55,016 nt of DNA from an uncultured Lachnospiraceae bacterium (GCA_902792005.1 CADAXW010000005.1:1-55016), one strand, 5' to 3'; shown: positions 1-7,094, numbered from the stretch's first letter. Numbers and translations are program-made. The notes: generated by a model from the sequence alone, not told the origin.

Positions 1-177
1 ATAATCAGACTTATATTGGGCTGGAGTTACAGAAACAAACTTACCGGTAGTCTTATAGGATTCAATCTTATCGGACAGCATAAGATTCCAGACCTTACGG
101 CAACAGCCAAAGGTCTGGGCAAACATCTGCATCTGTGATTTTGTTGGGTATAATCTGTATTTGAGTGCTTTATTCAT
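1..177 (-). CDS. tnpB: TnpB (IS605 OrfB) N-terminus, partial
   Basis: The reverse strand from 177 to the window edge encodes 59 residues beginning MNKALKYRLYPTKSQ and continuing FGCCRKVWNLMLSDKI. This is the typical N-terminal helix-turn-helix segment of IS200/IS605-family OrfB (TnpB), an RNA-guided nuclease that promotes retention of its transposon. The catalytic RuvC part and the guide-RNA (right) end lie left of the window, so integrity cannot be judged. The ATG lies only six bases beyond a TATAAT box, at the predicted transcription start, so the message may be leaderless; no ribosome-binding site is visible. No tnpA is seen on the visible side. Family is clear; completeness is unknown. 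Confidence 0.85.
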   Translation of the reverse strand, partial: MNKALKYRLYPTKSQMQMFAQTFGCCRKVWNLMLSDKIESYKTTGKFVSVTPAQYKSDY

Positions 178-183
178 ACATTC

Positions 184-212
184 ATTATACCAAACAAGTG
201 TTCGATTTTCAA
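184..212 (-). promoter_or_regulatory. tnpB promoter with embedded LexA-like box
   Basis: On the minus strand TTGAAA (212-207), a 17-base spacer and TATAAT (189-184) form a near-consensus sigma-A promoter directly in front of tnpB. The spacer contains CGAACACTTGTTTG (204-191), which matches the Firmicute LexA/SOS box (CGAAC-N4-GTTYG). A repressor bound there would cover the space between -35 and -10. The promoter is well supported by sequence; LexA control is inference. Confidence 0.65.
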
Positions 213-231
213 GCACTAATTGACAATTCAT

Positions 232-251
232 CCCACCACCTTAGAGGTGGG
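232..251. mobile_element. Probable IS605-type end hairpin
   Basis: CCACCT-TAG-AGGTGG (236-250) is a short perfect hairpin flanked by extra C and G runs, lying upstream of tnpB. Subterminal hairpins of this kind mark IS200/IS605 ends and are recognised by TnpA. Its position 5' of tnpB suggests the left end of the element, so the boundary with the host chromosome would be close to 232-272. It could instead be the right end of a neighbouring element. Confidence 0.5.
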
Positions 252-271
252 GGACTTCTTGCCTAATATGG

Positions 272-382
272 TTAAAGCCCCGCCTCCACTTGTTTCTCTG
301 TAATGAAACGGCTGTCTCTCTTCAACATTTTAGTGAACCACTTGATATCCTGCGCGGTTCCCTGCATTCTGATCTTCAGCAT
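272..382 (-). CDS. Short protein of unknown function, possibly truncated
   Basis: A 36-residue product starting MLKIRMQGTAQDIKW. The start at 382 is supported by AGGAGG five bases upstream; longer upstream starts have no ribosome site. The N-terminus resembles the small basic DUF3970-type proteins of clostridia as I recall them, which are usually longer (about 60 residues). The last residues (VEAGL) read into sequence beside the IS605-type end, so the gene may have lost its 3' end when the element inserted. Function is unknown. Confidence 0.5.
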   Translation of the reverse strand: MLKIRMQGTAQDIKWFTKMLKRDSRFITEKQVEAGL

Positions 383-450
383 AATTCCTCCTGTTCCGGC
401 AGATGTTGATCTGCCCTCAAAATTGGGTTGACGGGTTACGACCATGAACG

Positions 451-497
451 AAAAAAAGGGCACTTTCTAAAAATCAATGTTTTTAGAAAGTGCCCTT
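451..497 (-). terminator. Intrinsic terminator downstream of lysS
   Basis: A perfect 18-bp stem (456-473 with 480-497) closes a six-base loop and is followed on the minus strand by seven T residues (457-451). It lies about 140 bases after the lysS stop codon. A stem this long and perfect is unusual for a simple terminator, but the U-tract makes termination the most economical reading. Confidence 0.8.
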
Positions 498-638
498 GGT
501 TTGCCAAGTTCCTCGTATTAAACTTTGAAAATACCACAGTTTTCGTGCATTATGGTAATCGTTGTAATGCCATTTTGTAGTACTAAGTGTAGTACCTCGT
601 CCCCATCTAAGTCTCGGAAGTCCCGCAGTTATTGGGTT

Positions 639-2213
639 CTACTTGTCGAGCGACTTAAGCGTCGGGAACAGCAGCACGTCTCTAATGGCCGGGCTGTCGG
701 TCATGATCATCACGAGACGGTCGATTCCATATCCGATACCGCCGGTAGGAGGCATACCTACCTCCAGCGCGTTCAGGAAGTCCTCATCCGTGTGCTGTGC
801 CTCATCATCTCCGGCGTCTGCCAGTGCATCCTGCGCTGCGAAACGCTCCCGCTGGTCGATGGGGTCGTTCAGCTCGGAGTATGCATTCGCCATCTCCCAG
901 CCGTTCATGAAGAACTCAAACCGCTCTACGTAGTCCGGATCCTCCGGCTTCTTCTTGGTCAGCGGTGAGATCTCGATGGGGTGATCCATGATAAATGTAG
1001 GCTGGATCAGATGCTCTTCTACATAGGTCTCAAAGAAGAGATTCAGGATATCACCCTTCTTATGGAAGTCTTCAAACTCGATATGATGCTCCTTTGCCAG
1101 GGCCTTGGCAGCCTCGGTGTCGGCAACCGTATTCCAGTCCACGCCGGAGTACTTCTTCACTGCATCCACCATGGTGATGCGCTCGAAGGGCTTGCCCAGA
1201 TCCATCTCCACGCCCTGGTAGGTGATCTTCGTGGTTCCCAGAACCTCCTCTGCCACATGACGATACATAGCCTCGGTCAGATCCATCATGCCGTGATAGT
1301 CGGTATATGCCTGATACAGCTCCATCAGAGTGAATTCCGGGTTGTGGCGGGTATCCACACCCTCGTTCCGGAATACACGGCCGATCTCGTAAACGCGCTC
1401 CATACCGCCGACGATGAGACGCTTCAGATAAAGCTCCAGAGAGATGCGGAGCTTCAGATCCTCATCCAGTGCATTGAAATGTGTCTCAAAGGGACGTGCA
1501 GCTGCTCCACCCGGGTTGGAAACCAGCATGGGTGTCTCAACCTCCATGAAGCCCTGATCATCCAGGAACCGCCGAATGGAAGAAATGATCTTGGAACGCT
1601 TGATGAAGGTATCCTTTACCTCCGGGTTCATGATCAGATCCACATATCTCTGACGATAACGGATATCCGTATTGGTAAGTCCGTGGAACTTCTCCGGAAG
1701 GATCTGCAGACTCTTGGTCAGCAGAGTCACCTGCTTTGCATGAACGGAGATCTCTCCTGTCTTTGTACGGAACACATAACCCTTCACGCCCACGATATCA
1801 CCGATATCCATACGCTTGAAGGCCTTATACTCATCCTCACCCAGATCATCTCTTGTAACATAGAGCTGGATGTTGCCCTTAAGATCCTGTACATTTCCGA
1901 AGGACGCTTTACCCATGACACGCTTGGACATCAGACGGCCGGCGATGGATACCTCCATCCGCTCCTCCTCCGGGATCTCCGGAGCCTCTTCGCCCTCTGC
2001 CGGCTTCGGCCACTTTGCCTCAAAGGCTTCCTTCGCTTCTGCCGTGTGGCATGTCACATCATATTTTGTAATAACGAAAGGATCCTGTCCTGCCTCCTGC
2101 AGCTCTGCCAGCTTCTCGCGGCGGACCTTCAGCAGCTGATTCAGATCCTGCTGCTGTCCCTTTCCCTGATTCTGATTTTGATTCTGATTACCCTTGTTCT
2201 GTCCCTCTGCCAT
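639..2213 (-). CDS. lysS: Lysyl-tRNA synthetase, class II
   Basis: A 524-residue enzyme that charges tRNA-Lys using ATP in the cytoplasm. Seen in the sequence: an N-terminal OB-fold anticodon-binding domain (about residues 75-190), class II motif 2 ([17 protein letters not shown]) and motif 3 ([11 protein letters not shown]) near the C-terminus. The start at 2213 follows AAGGAGG nine bases upstream; an in-frame ATG 33 bases earlier overlaps no ribosome site. The first 25 or so residues are an unusual Asn/Gln-rich tail (NQNQNQNQ) absent from typical bacterial LysS. It lies downstream of greA but behind an intrinsic terminator (2261-2290), so expression may depend on read-through or an unseen promoter. 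Confidence 0.96.
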   Translation of the reverse strand: MAEGQNKGNQNQNQNQGKGQQQDLNQLLKVRREKLAELQEAGQDPFVITKYDVTCHTAEAKEAFEAKWPKPAEGEEAPEIPEEERMEVSIAGRLMSKRVMGKASFGNVQDLKGNIQLYVTRDDLGEDEYKAFKRMDIGDIVGVKGYVFRTKTGEISVHAKQVTLLTKSLQILPEKFHGLTNTDIRYRQRYVDLIMNPEVKDTFIKRSKIISSIRRFLDDQGFMEVETPMLVSNPGGAAARPFETHFNALDEDLKLRISLELYLKRLIVGGMERVYEIGRVFRNEGVDTRHNPEFTLMELYQAYTDYHGMMDLTEAMYRHVAEEVLGTTKITYQGVEMDLGKPFERITMVDAVKKYSGVDWNTVADTEAAKALAKEHHIEFEDFHKKGDILNLFFETYVEEHLIQPTFIMDHPIEISPLTKKKPEDPDYVERFEFFMNGWEMANAYSELNDPIDQRERFAAQDALADAGDDEAQHTDEDFLNALEVGMPPTGGIGYGIDRLVMIMTDSPAIRDVLLFPTLKSLDK

Positions 2214-2260
2214 ATGGACAATCCTCCTTCTTATTCTGAACGGCATCTGCCGTATTTTAC

Positions 2261-2290
2261 AAAAAACAAAGGGATGCCTCAGGCACCCCT
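2261..2290 (-). terminator. Terminator or attenuator between greA and lysS
   Basis: On the minus strand AGGGGTGCC-TGA-GGCATCCCT forms a nine-bp stem (one G-U pair) followed by TTTGTTTTTT. It sits 48 bases before the lysS ATG and 64 bases after greA stops. A second small palindrome, ACGGCA-TC-TGCCGT (2240-2253), lies between it and lysS. It could end the greA transcript or attenuate lysS. Confidence 0.7.
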
Positions 2291-2320
2291 ATGAACTTTC
2301 CGTTTTGCAATTGACTTGTC

Positions 2321-2340
2321 TTTTTTGATCTTTTTTGATC
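2321..2340. repeat. Two tandem copies of a 10-bp unit
   Basis: TTTTTTGATC occurs twice in tandem, 13 bases beyond the greA stop codon. It is one of several short unrelated tandem repeats found at gene junctions in this window. Confidence 0.85.
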
Positions 2341-2353
2341 CTTCCAGATCAGC

Positions 2354-2833
2354 TTACCGCTTGAAGTCTGTGACCTTGTAGTTCATTGTTCCGTTCGGAG
2401 TATCTACTGTGATCACCTGTCCAACCTTGGAACCGATCAGCTTGGAGCCTACGGGAGACTCGTTGGAGATACGGCCGTTCAGGATATCGGACTCTGTGGA
2501 ACCAACCAGCTTGTATGTATAGGACTGATGGCTATCCATATCTTCAAAGGTAACGGTACAACCAAAGTTTACGGTCTCAGTATTCTGAGAATCCTCCTCG
2601 GCAACGACAGCGTTCTTCAGGATCTTCTCGATCTCGGCGATACGATTCTCGATCTCGCGCTGCTCGTCTCTGGCTGCATCGTACTCAGCGTTCTCTGACA
2701 AGTCGCCTTGCTCTCTGGCTTCTTTGATCTTCTGAGCAACTTCTCTACGACGGAACACCTTAAGGTTCTGAAGTTCATCTTCCAGCTTCTTTAAACCATC
2801 GTACGTAAGAATATTTTTCTTCTCTTCAGCCAT
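2354..2833 (-). CDS. greA: Transcription elongation factor GreA
   Basis: A 159-residue protein that reaches into the RNA polymerase secondary channel and stimulates cleavage of backtracked RNA. The N-terminal coiled coil carries the expected acidic tip (GDLSENAEYDAARDEQ), and the C-terminal half is the FKBP-like GreA/GreB domain (SPVGSKLIGSKVGQ). The start MAEEKKNILTYDG at 2833 follows AAAGGA eight bases upstream; the open frame extends further 5' through the tRNA-like sequence, but this is not expected to be translated. It is transcribed after the shortened tRNA-Leu gene from the promoter at 3019-3047. Confidence 0.96.
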   Translation of the reverse strand: MAEEKKNILTYDGLKKLEDELQNLKVFRRREVAQKIKEAREQGDLSENAEYDAARDEQREIENRIAEIEKILKNAVVAEEDSQNTETVNFGCTVTFEDMDSHQSYTYKLVGSTESDILNGRISNESPVGSKLIGSKVGQVITVDTPNGTMNYKVTDFKR

Positions 2834-2886
2834 ACCCGTTTCCTTTCTATTTGTTTCTTTTTGTTTCTTATTTGCTTGATGATAAT

Positions 2887-2926
2887 TTGTGCGTCCCGGA
2901 AGACCGGAACGCACAATGGATTGTGC
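2887..2926 (-). other. Two competing hairpins between tRNA-like gene and greA
   Basis: A 13-bp stem with one G-T pair (2887-2899 with 2904-2916, loop of four) lies just after the tRNA 3' end. Its arm GCACAA (2911-2916) can alternatively pair with TTGTGC (2921-2926), which overlaps the tRNA 3' end. The two folds are mutually exclusive. There is no strong U-tract, so this looks like a processing or stabilising structure more than a terminator. Confidence 0.5.
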
Positions 2927-2987
2927 AGTTGACGGGACTTGAACCCGAACCTGAATCATGCGCGTATGCCAATTCCGCCACAACTGC
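2924..2987 (-). tRNA. tRNA-Leu(CAG), internally shortened, probable pseudo-tRNA
   Basis: The minus strand shows a complete seven-bp acceptor stem (GCAGTTG with CAACTGC), the class II D-arm typical of tRNA-Leu (GGCGGAATTGGCATACGC), an anticodon 5' stem and loop reading CATGA-TTCAGGT (anticodon CAG), and a T-arm with TTCAAGT loop. After the loop only TC separates the anticodon region from the GGG of the T-stem, so the 3' side of the anticodon stem and the whole variable arm are missing. Total length is about 63 bases against about 85 for tRNA-Leu. The 3' end reads ACAA, not the encoded CCA. A deletion between GGTTC and GGGTTC repeats would explain it. Probably non-functional as a tRNA, yet it has an excellent promoter. 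Confidence 0.7.
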
Positions 2988-3018
2988 GTATAGACATTAT
3001 TAAAAATGCCACTTAGAG

Positions 3019-3047
3019 ATAATAACATTTCAGATGGAAGTTGTCAA
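3019..3047 (-). promoter_or_regulatory. Strong promoter for tRNA-like/greA/lysS unit
   Basis: On the minus strand TTGACA (3047-3042), a 17-base spacer and TATTAT (3024-3019) give a near-consensus sigma-A promoter; the start would be near 3012, about 25 bases before the tRNA-like gene. The region lies in an imperfect inverted repeat of about 19 bp (3015-3034 with 3055-3073), whose left arm contains the -10. The inverted repeat may be an operator, or the terminator of a plus-strand transcript since T residues follow at 3075-3081. Confidence 0.8.
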
Positions 3048-3088
3048 GCAAGAATCTGAAATGTTTTATCTCTGTTTTTTTCATCCTG

Positions 3089-3124
3089 GGATCACTACTC
3101 GGATCACTACTCTGCTCACTACTC
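3089..3124. repeat. Three tandem copies of a 12-bp unit at a stop codon
   Basis: GGATCACTACTC, GGATCACTACTC and TGCTCACTACTC follow one another. The third copy contains the stop codon of the trigger-factor-like gene (3119-3121), so the repeat straddles the gene end. Confidence 0.9.
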
Positions 3125-4375
3125 TGCTTTCTCTGTTTTTGCTTCTGTAGCAGCGGTTGTAGCAGCAGTTGTAGCAGCCTGGGTTGCAGCTTCTGTGGCT
3201 GCTGTTGTAGCCGCCTGAGTAGCTGCCTGTGTGCCTGCCTCGGTTGCTGCAGTCGTTCCTGTCTGCGTGCCTGCCTCGGTTGCAGTTTCCGTAGAGGTTT
3301 CCTTGGTCTTCGGAACCGCATCCTCATAGATAAAGTCGATGACCTTTTCCTCTAATACTATATAGTAGTAATCCTCTTCTGAATATCCGGTCTGTGCATT
3401 CAGCGTGCTCACATCGGATACATTGTAGGACTTCATCAGCTCGTTGATCTTTGCGTCCGCTTCCTTCTTATCTACATTGATGTCTTCCTTTTCGGCGATG
3501 GCGCATACGATCATCTTTCTCTGGATATACTTCTCAACCGATGTACGGATCTCCTCCTGGAAGCCGTCAGCATCAAAGCCGAAGGCCATCAGGTACTGAT
3601 CCAGTGACATCTGGTAGGACTCTGCAGCCGACTTCACACGTTCAATGAGCTCCTTTGTCCGCTCCTCCAGCTCCTTCTGGGGATACTGCTTTACAGCGGA
3701 GGTCTTCATCAACTGCTCCATCATATTTTCCTTGTCGGTCTCAACGTCCTTTTCCGCCTGCTTCTTTACCAGCTCTGCTTCCTTCGCAGCTCTGTATTCC
3801 GCTACGGTCTTGTACTCGGTCTTCTCAGACACAAGCGCGTCCGTAAGCTCCGGATACTCCGTTGTGATGATGGCGTTCAGGGTTGTCTTAAAGACTGCAG
3901 CCTTTCCTTTCAGCTCTTCCGTTCTGTAGTCCTCGGGGAAGGTAACATTTACATCAAATGTATCGCCAGGGCTGTGGCCTTCGATCTGCTCATCAAAATT
4001 GTCGACATATCCGCTGGAGCCAAGAGTGATCTGGGTACCTGCACCCTTGGTGTTGCCTCCCTCGAACTCCACTCCGTCTACAGTTCCTACATAATCTATA
4101 TTGACGGTATCACCCTTGACAGCCACACCGGTCTTCTTCTCCACCTTCTTGGCGTTTTCGTTGACCAGCTCATTCACTGCCGAATCCACATCATCCGTTG
4201 TGATCTTTGTCTCTGTGGGTTTATACTGGATCTTCTTATAATCTCCAAGATCCACGTACTGTGCGTACCGCTCCTTCATCGCTTCCGCCGGATTGCTTGA
4301 ACCTTTGCCGCAGCCTGCCAGAAGTGTCAGTCCCAGACAGCCCGCCAGCAGAAGGCGGAATTTCTTTCCCTTCAT
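3119..4375 (-). CDS. Trigger-factor-like FKBP peptidyl-prolyl isomerase lipoprotein
   Basis: A 418-residue protein with a lipoprotein signal (LTLLAGC, lipidated Cys22), so it acts outside the membrane, unlike true cytosolic trigger factor. An FKBP-type isomerase domain spans about residues 85-170 (GDTVNIDYVGTVDGVEFEGG). It is followed by the helical trigger-factor/SurA-like C-domain to about residue 358. The ribosome-binding N-domain of trigger factor is missing. The last 60 or so residues are a low-complexity Thr/Ala/Glu tail made of TEA and AAT repeats, possibly a wall-spanning linker. The start MKGKKFRLLL at 4375 was chosen because it begins the signal peptide. Likely a folding helper for secreted proteins; a second foldase lipoprotein lies at 9886-11004. 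Confidence 0.9.
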   Translation of the reverse strand: MKGKKFRLLLAGCLGLTLLAGCGKGSSNPAEAMKERYAQYVDLGDYKKIQYKPTETKITTDDVDSAVNELVNENAKKVEKKTGVAVKGDTVNIDYVGTVDGVEFEGGNTKGAGTQITLGSSGYVDNFDEQIEGHSPGDTFDVNVTFPEDYRTEELKGKAAVFKTTLNAIITTEYPELTDALVSEKTEYKTVAEYRAAKEAELVKKQAEKDVETDKENMMEQLMKTSAVKQYPQKELEERTKELIERVKSAAESYQMSLDQYLMAFGFDADGFQEEIRTSVEKYIQRKMIVCAIAEKEDINVDKKEADAKINELMKSYNVSDVSTLNAQTGYSEEDYYYIVLEEKVIDFIYEDAVPKTKETSTETATEAGTQTGTTAATEAGTQAATQAATTAATEAATQAATTAATTAATEAKTEKAE

Positions 4376-4418
4376 ATCTAATACCTGCTTTCCTAGTAGT
4401 TGAAAAATAACATAAAAA

Positions 4419-4447
4419 GTTATAACATAATCAGGGAAAAATGGAAA
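4419..4447 (-). promoter_or_regulatory. Promoter of the trigger-factor-like gene
   Basis: TTTCCA (4447-4442), 17 bases, TATAAC (4424-4419) on the minus strand, about 45 bases upstream of the start codon. A moderate match to sigma-A. Confidence 0.5.
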
Positions 4448-4553
4448 GAGAAAAATCGGATTCTTCATTGAAATTCCATCTTTTTAGACGGAAATCTGCG
4501 TAAATCCGCGCATTTCCTGGCATTTCTGCCGTTTCTATCCCTTCAGATCCATA

Positions 4554-4569
4554 CCACCATATATAGTGC
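4554..4569 (+). promoter_or_regulatory. NrdR-box-like operator upstream of nrdD
   Basis: CCACCATATATAGTGC matches 13 of 16 positions of the NrdR box ACACTATATATAGTGT. NrdR is the ATP/dATP-sensing repressor of ribonucleotide reductase genes and usually binds two boxes about 31 bases centre to centre. Only a degenerate second half-match is visible near 4587-4602. It lies about 40 bases upstream of the nrdD -35 hexamer. Confidence 0.6.
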
Positions 4570-4608
4570 TTTACATAATATTTAAGGCAAGATTTAGTAT
4601 TTAGGGTC

Positions 4609-4637
4609 TTTACAAAGCATAGCGTCAGTGCTATAAT
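4609..4637 (+). promoter_or_regulatory. nrdD promoter
   Basis: TTTACA (4609-4614), a 17-base spacer and TATAAT (4632-4637). Transcription would start near 4644, leaving a leader of about 160 bases. Confidence 0.75.
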
Positions 4638-4646
4638 CAATTCTTG

Positions 4647-4673
4647 CAGGCGGTTCGAAGTTGGAATCGCCTG
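4647..4673 (+). other. 5' leader hairpin of nrdD mRNA
   Basis: CAGGCGGTTC (4647-4656) pairs with GAATCGCCTG (4664-4673), ten bp with one G-U pair around a seven-base loop. It begins within a few bases of the predicted transcript 5' end, as 5' stabilising hairpins do. No known riboswitch fold was recognised in the rest of the leader. Confidence 0.6.
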
Positions 4674-4739
4674 TAAACAACTGATTTCATGTGTTTTGTA
4701 ACTCATTCACGATGTATTTGGGTTGAATTTGGGAAGCAT

Positions 4740-4781
4740 TTTGAACAGTATTATTTGAACAGTATTATTTGAACAGTATTA
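4740..4781 (+). repeat. Three exact tandem copies of a 14-bp unit in the nrdD leader
   Basis: TTTGAACAGTATTA is repeated three times without a mismatch, ending 11 bases before the ribosome-binding site. It may be a repeated regulator site or a recent slippage product. The rest of the 429-base gap 4376-4804 holds the two promoters, the NrdR-like box and the leader hairpin described here. Confidence 0.95.
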
Positions 4782-4804
4782 CATTTTGGTAGAGGAGATT
4801 TGGG

Positions 4805-7006
4805 ATGAAGGTAGTAAAAAGAGACGGTCATATTGTGGACTTTGACCGAAGCAAGATCGTTGTAGCAATTCAAAAGGCAAATGCTGAGGTTGAGCCGGAA
4901 GACAAGGTATGCGACGCAAAGATCGAAGAGATCGTAAAGGGCATCGAGTCTAAAAAGCGGAAAAGGATCCTCGTTGAGGATATCCAGGATATCATCGAGC
5001 AGGAGCTGATGGAGGATGGCAAGTATATCCTGGCCAAGACCTATATCATTTATCGTTATACCCGTGAATTGGTTCGTAAAGCGAACACAACCGACGATTC
5101 TATCCTCAGTCTGATCAAGAACAGCAACAAGGACGTTATGGAGGAGAACTCCAACAAGAACGCAACCGTTGCATCTACACAGCGTGATCTGATCGCAGGT
5201 GAGGTATCCAAGGACCTGACCCGTCGTGTGCTTCTGCCGGAGAAGATCTCCAAGGCACATGACGAAGGCGTGTTACATTTCCATGATGCCGACTATTTCC
5301 TGCAGCCAATCTTCAACTGCTGCCTGATCAACATCGGCGACATGCTGGATAACGGCACGGTAATGAACGGCAAACTGATCGAAAGCCCCAAGAGCTTCCA
5401 GGTAGCCTGCACCGTTACCACACAGATCATCGCTTCCGTTGCATCTTCCCAGTACGGCGGTCAGTCCGTAGATATGATCCATCTGGGCAAGTATCTCCGC
5501 AAGAGCTATGAAAAGTATAAGAAGATCTTCGAGGACAATTTCGCAGGAAAGGTTGACGATGAAACACTGGAAGCTATGATCCAGGAGCGTCTGAATGATG
5601 AGCTGAAGAGCGGCGTTCAGACCATGCAGTATCAGATCAATACCCTGATGACCACCAACGGACAGTCTCCGTTTGTTACGCTGTTCCTGCATCTGGATCC
5701 GAACGATGAGTACATCGAGGAAAATGCGCGGATCATCGTCGAGGTTCTGCGTCAGCGTCTGGAGGGCATCAAGAATGAGGTCGGTGTCTATGTAACACCC
5801 GCCTTCCCGAAGCTGGTTTATGTGCTGGACGAGTGCAACAATCTCTCCGGCGGTAAGTATGACTATATCACCGAGCTTGCAGTACAGTGTTCCGCAAAGC
5901 GCATGTATCCGGACTATATTTCCGCGAAGAAAATGCGTGAGAATTATGAAGGAAATGTATTCTCACCCATGGGCTGCCGGAGCTTCCTCTCTCCCTGGAA
6001 GGATGCAGATGGCAACTACAAGTTCGAGGGACGTTTCAATCAGGGTGTTGTATCCCTGAACCTGCCCCAGATGGGTATCATCGCACATGGCGATGAGGAC
6101 GTATTCTGGAAGATCTTCGACGAGCGTCTGGAGCTCTGCTACGAAGCACTGATGTGCCGTCATAATGCGCTGATGGGCGTGACCAGCGATGTTTCCCCCA
6201 TCCATTGGCAGTATGGTGCCATCGCACGTCTCGAGAAGGGCGAGAAGATCGATAAATATCTGATGGGCGGTTATTCCTCCATTTCACTTGGCTACATTGG
6301 CCTGTATGAGCTGACCAAGCTTATGACCGGCGAAAGCCAGACCTCGAAAAAGGGCTTTGACTTTGCAATGCGTGTTATGAACCGTCTTCGCGGCGCCTGC
6401 GATCAGTGGAAGGCTGACACGGGAATCGGTTTTGCTCTCTACGGAACGCCGGCAGAGTCTCTCTGCTACCGTTTTGCAAGGATCGACAAGGCACGCTTCG
6501 GAACCATCCCGGATATTACAGATAAGGGATACTACACCAACTCCTATCATGTAGATGTACGTGAGGACATTGATGCCTTCACCAAGTTCAAGTTTGAGGC
6601 ACAGTTCCAGCCCATTTCCTCCGGCGGATGCATCTCCTATGTTGAGGTTCCGAACATGTCCAACAACCTGGATGCACTGGCAGAGATGGTTCGGTTCATT
6701 TACGACAATATCCAGTATGCGGAGTTCAACACCAAATCGGATTATTGTCATGTCTGTGGCTTCGACGGTGAGATCAAGGTCAATGATAATAATGAGTGGG
6801 AATGCCCGCAGTGCCACAACAAGGATCATGCGAAAATGACCGTGACACGCCGTACCTGCGGATATCTGGGAGAGAATTTCTGGAACGTAGGAAAGACCAA
6901 GGAGATCAAGTCCAGAGTCCTTCACGTAGCCAAGAGCAGCTTCCCGGAGGTTGAGTATGCCAAAGCCACAGTTGCAGAGCCTGTCTCCTGCGGATGTGAT
7001 TCCTAA
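4805..7006 (+). CDS. nrdD: Anaerobic (class III) ribonucleoside-triphosphate reductase
   Basis: A 733-residue oxygen-sensitive glycyl-radical enzyme that reduces NTPs to dNTPs. An N-terminal ATP-cone (about residues 1-95) is the dATP/ATP sensing domain. The C-terminal zinc site uses Cys648, Cys651, Cys667 and Cys670, and the radical glycine is Gly686 in RRTCGYLG. The ribosome site GAGGAG sits seven bases before the ATG. It is followed by its activase gene nrdG, which appears to have an extra promoter of its own. The enzyme makes sense only in an anaerobe or microaerophile. Confidence 0.97.
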   Translation: MKVVKRDGHIVDFDRSKIVVAIQKANAEVEPEDKVCDAKIEEIVKGIESKKRKRILVEDIQDIIEQELMEDGKYILAKTYIIYRYTRELVRKANTTDDSILSLIKNSNKDVMEENSNKNATVASTQRDLIAGEVSKDLTRRVLLPEKISKAHDEGVLHFHDADYFLQPIFNCCLINIGDMLDNGTVMNGKLIESPKSFQVACTVTTQIIASVASSQYGGQSVDMIHLGKYLRKSYEKYKKIFEDNFAGKVDDETLEAMIQERLNDELKSGVQTMQYQINTLMTTNGQSPFVTLFLHLDPNDEYIEENARIIVEVLRQRLEGIKNEVGVYVTPAFPKLVYVLDECNNLSGGKYDYITELAVQCSAKRMYPDYISAKKMRENYEGNVFSPMGCRSFLSPWKDADGNYKFEGRFNQGVVSLNLPQMGIIAHGDEDVFWKIFDERLELCYEALMCRHNALMGVTSDVSPIHWQYGAIARLEKGEKIDKYLMGGYSSISLGYIGLYELTKLMTGESQTSKKGFDFAMRVMNRLRGACDQWKADTGIGFALYGTPAESLCYRFARIDKARFGTIPDITDKGYYTNSYHVDVREDIDAFTKFKFEAQFQPISSGGCISYVEVPNMSNNLDALAEMVRFIYDNIQYAEFNTKSDYCHVCGFDGEIKVNDNNEWECPQCHNKDHAKMTVTRRTCGYLGENFWNVGKTKEIKSRVLHVAKSSFPEVEYAKATVAEPVSCGCDS

Positions 7007-7027
7007 AACCGGTTTTTGCATCGAAAC

Positions 7028-7056
7028 TTGACATTTAATCTAAAATATAGAATACT
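7028..7056 (+). promoter_or_regulatory. Possible internal promoter before nrdG
   Basis: TTGACA (7028-7033), a 17-base spacer and AATACT (7051-7056) lie in the 112-base gap between nrdD and nrdG. The -35 is perfect, the -10 weaker. Confidence 0.5.
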
Positions 7057-7058
7057 GA

Positions 7059-7094
7059 ATATGTCTCGTGGTTGTCTTTGACCATGAGGCATAT
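7059..7094 (+). other. Leader hairpin upstream of nrdG
   Basis: A 14-bp stem with two G-U pairs (7059-7072 with 7081-7094) closes an eight-base loop and ends 25 bases before the nrdG start codon. No U-tract follows, so it is not a terminator; it may separate nrdD and nrdG mRNA segments by processing. Confidence 0.55.

Noticed and set aside
2214..2353. T-box riboswitch before lysS
   Set aside because: No specifier loop or T-box sequence (TGGNACCGCG type) is present; only a simple terminator is seen.
2834..3028. N-terminal extension of GreA (65 residues more)
   Set aside because: It would translate through the tRNA-like gene; the internal ATG has a proper ribosome site and gives the normal family length.
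3055..3081. Plus-strand terminator at the inverted repeat 3015-3073
   Set aside because: There is a T run on the plus strand, but no plus-strand gene precedes it; the minus-strand promoter is the better explanation.
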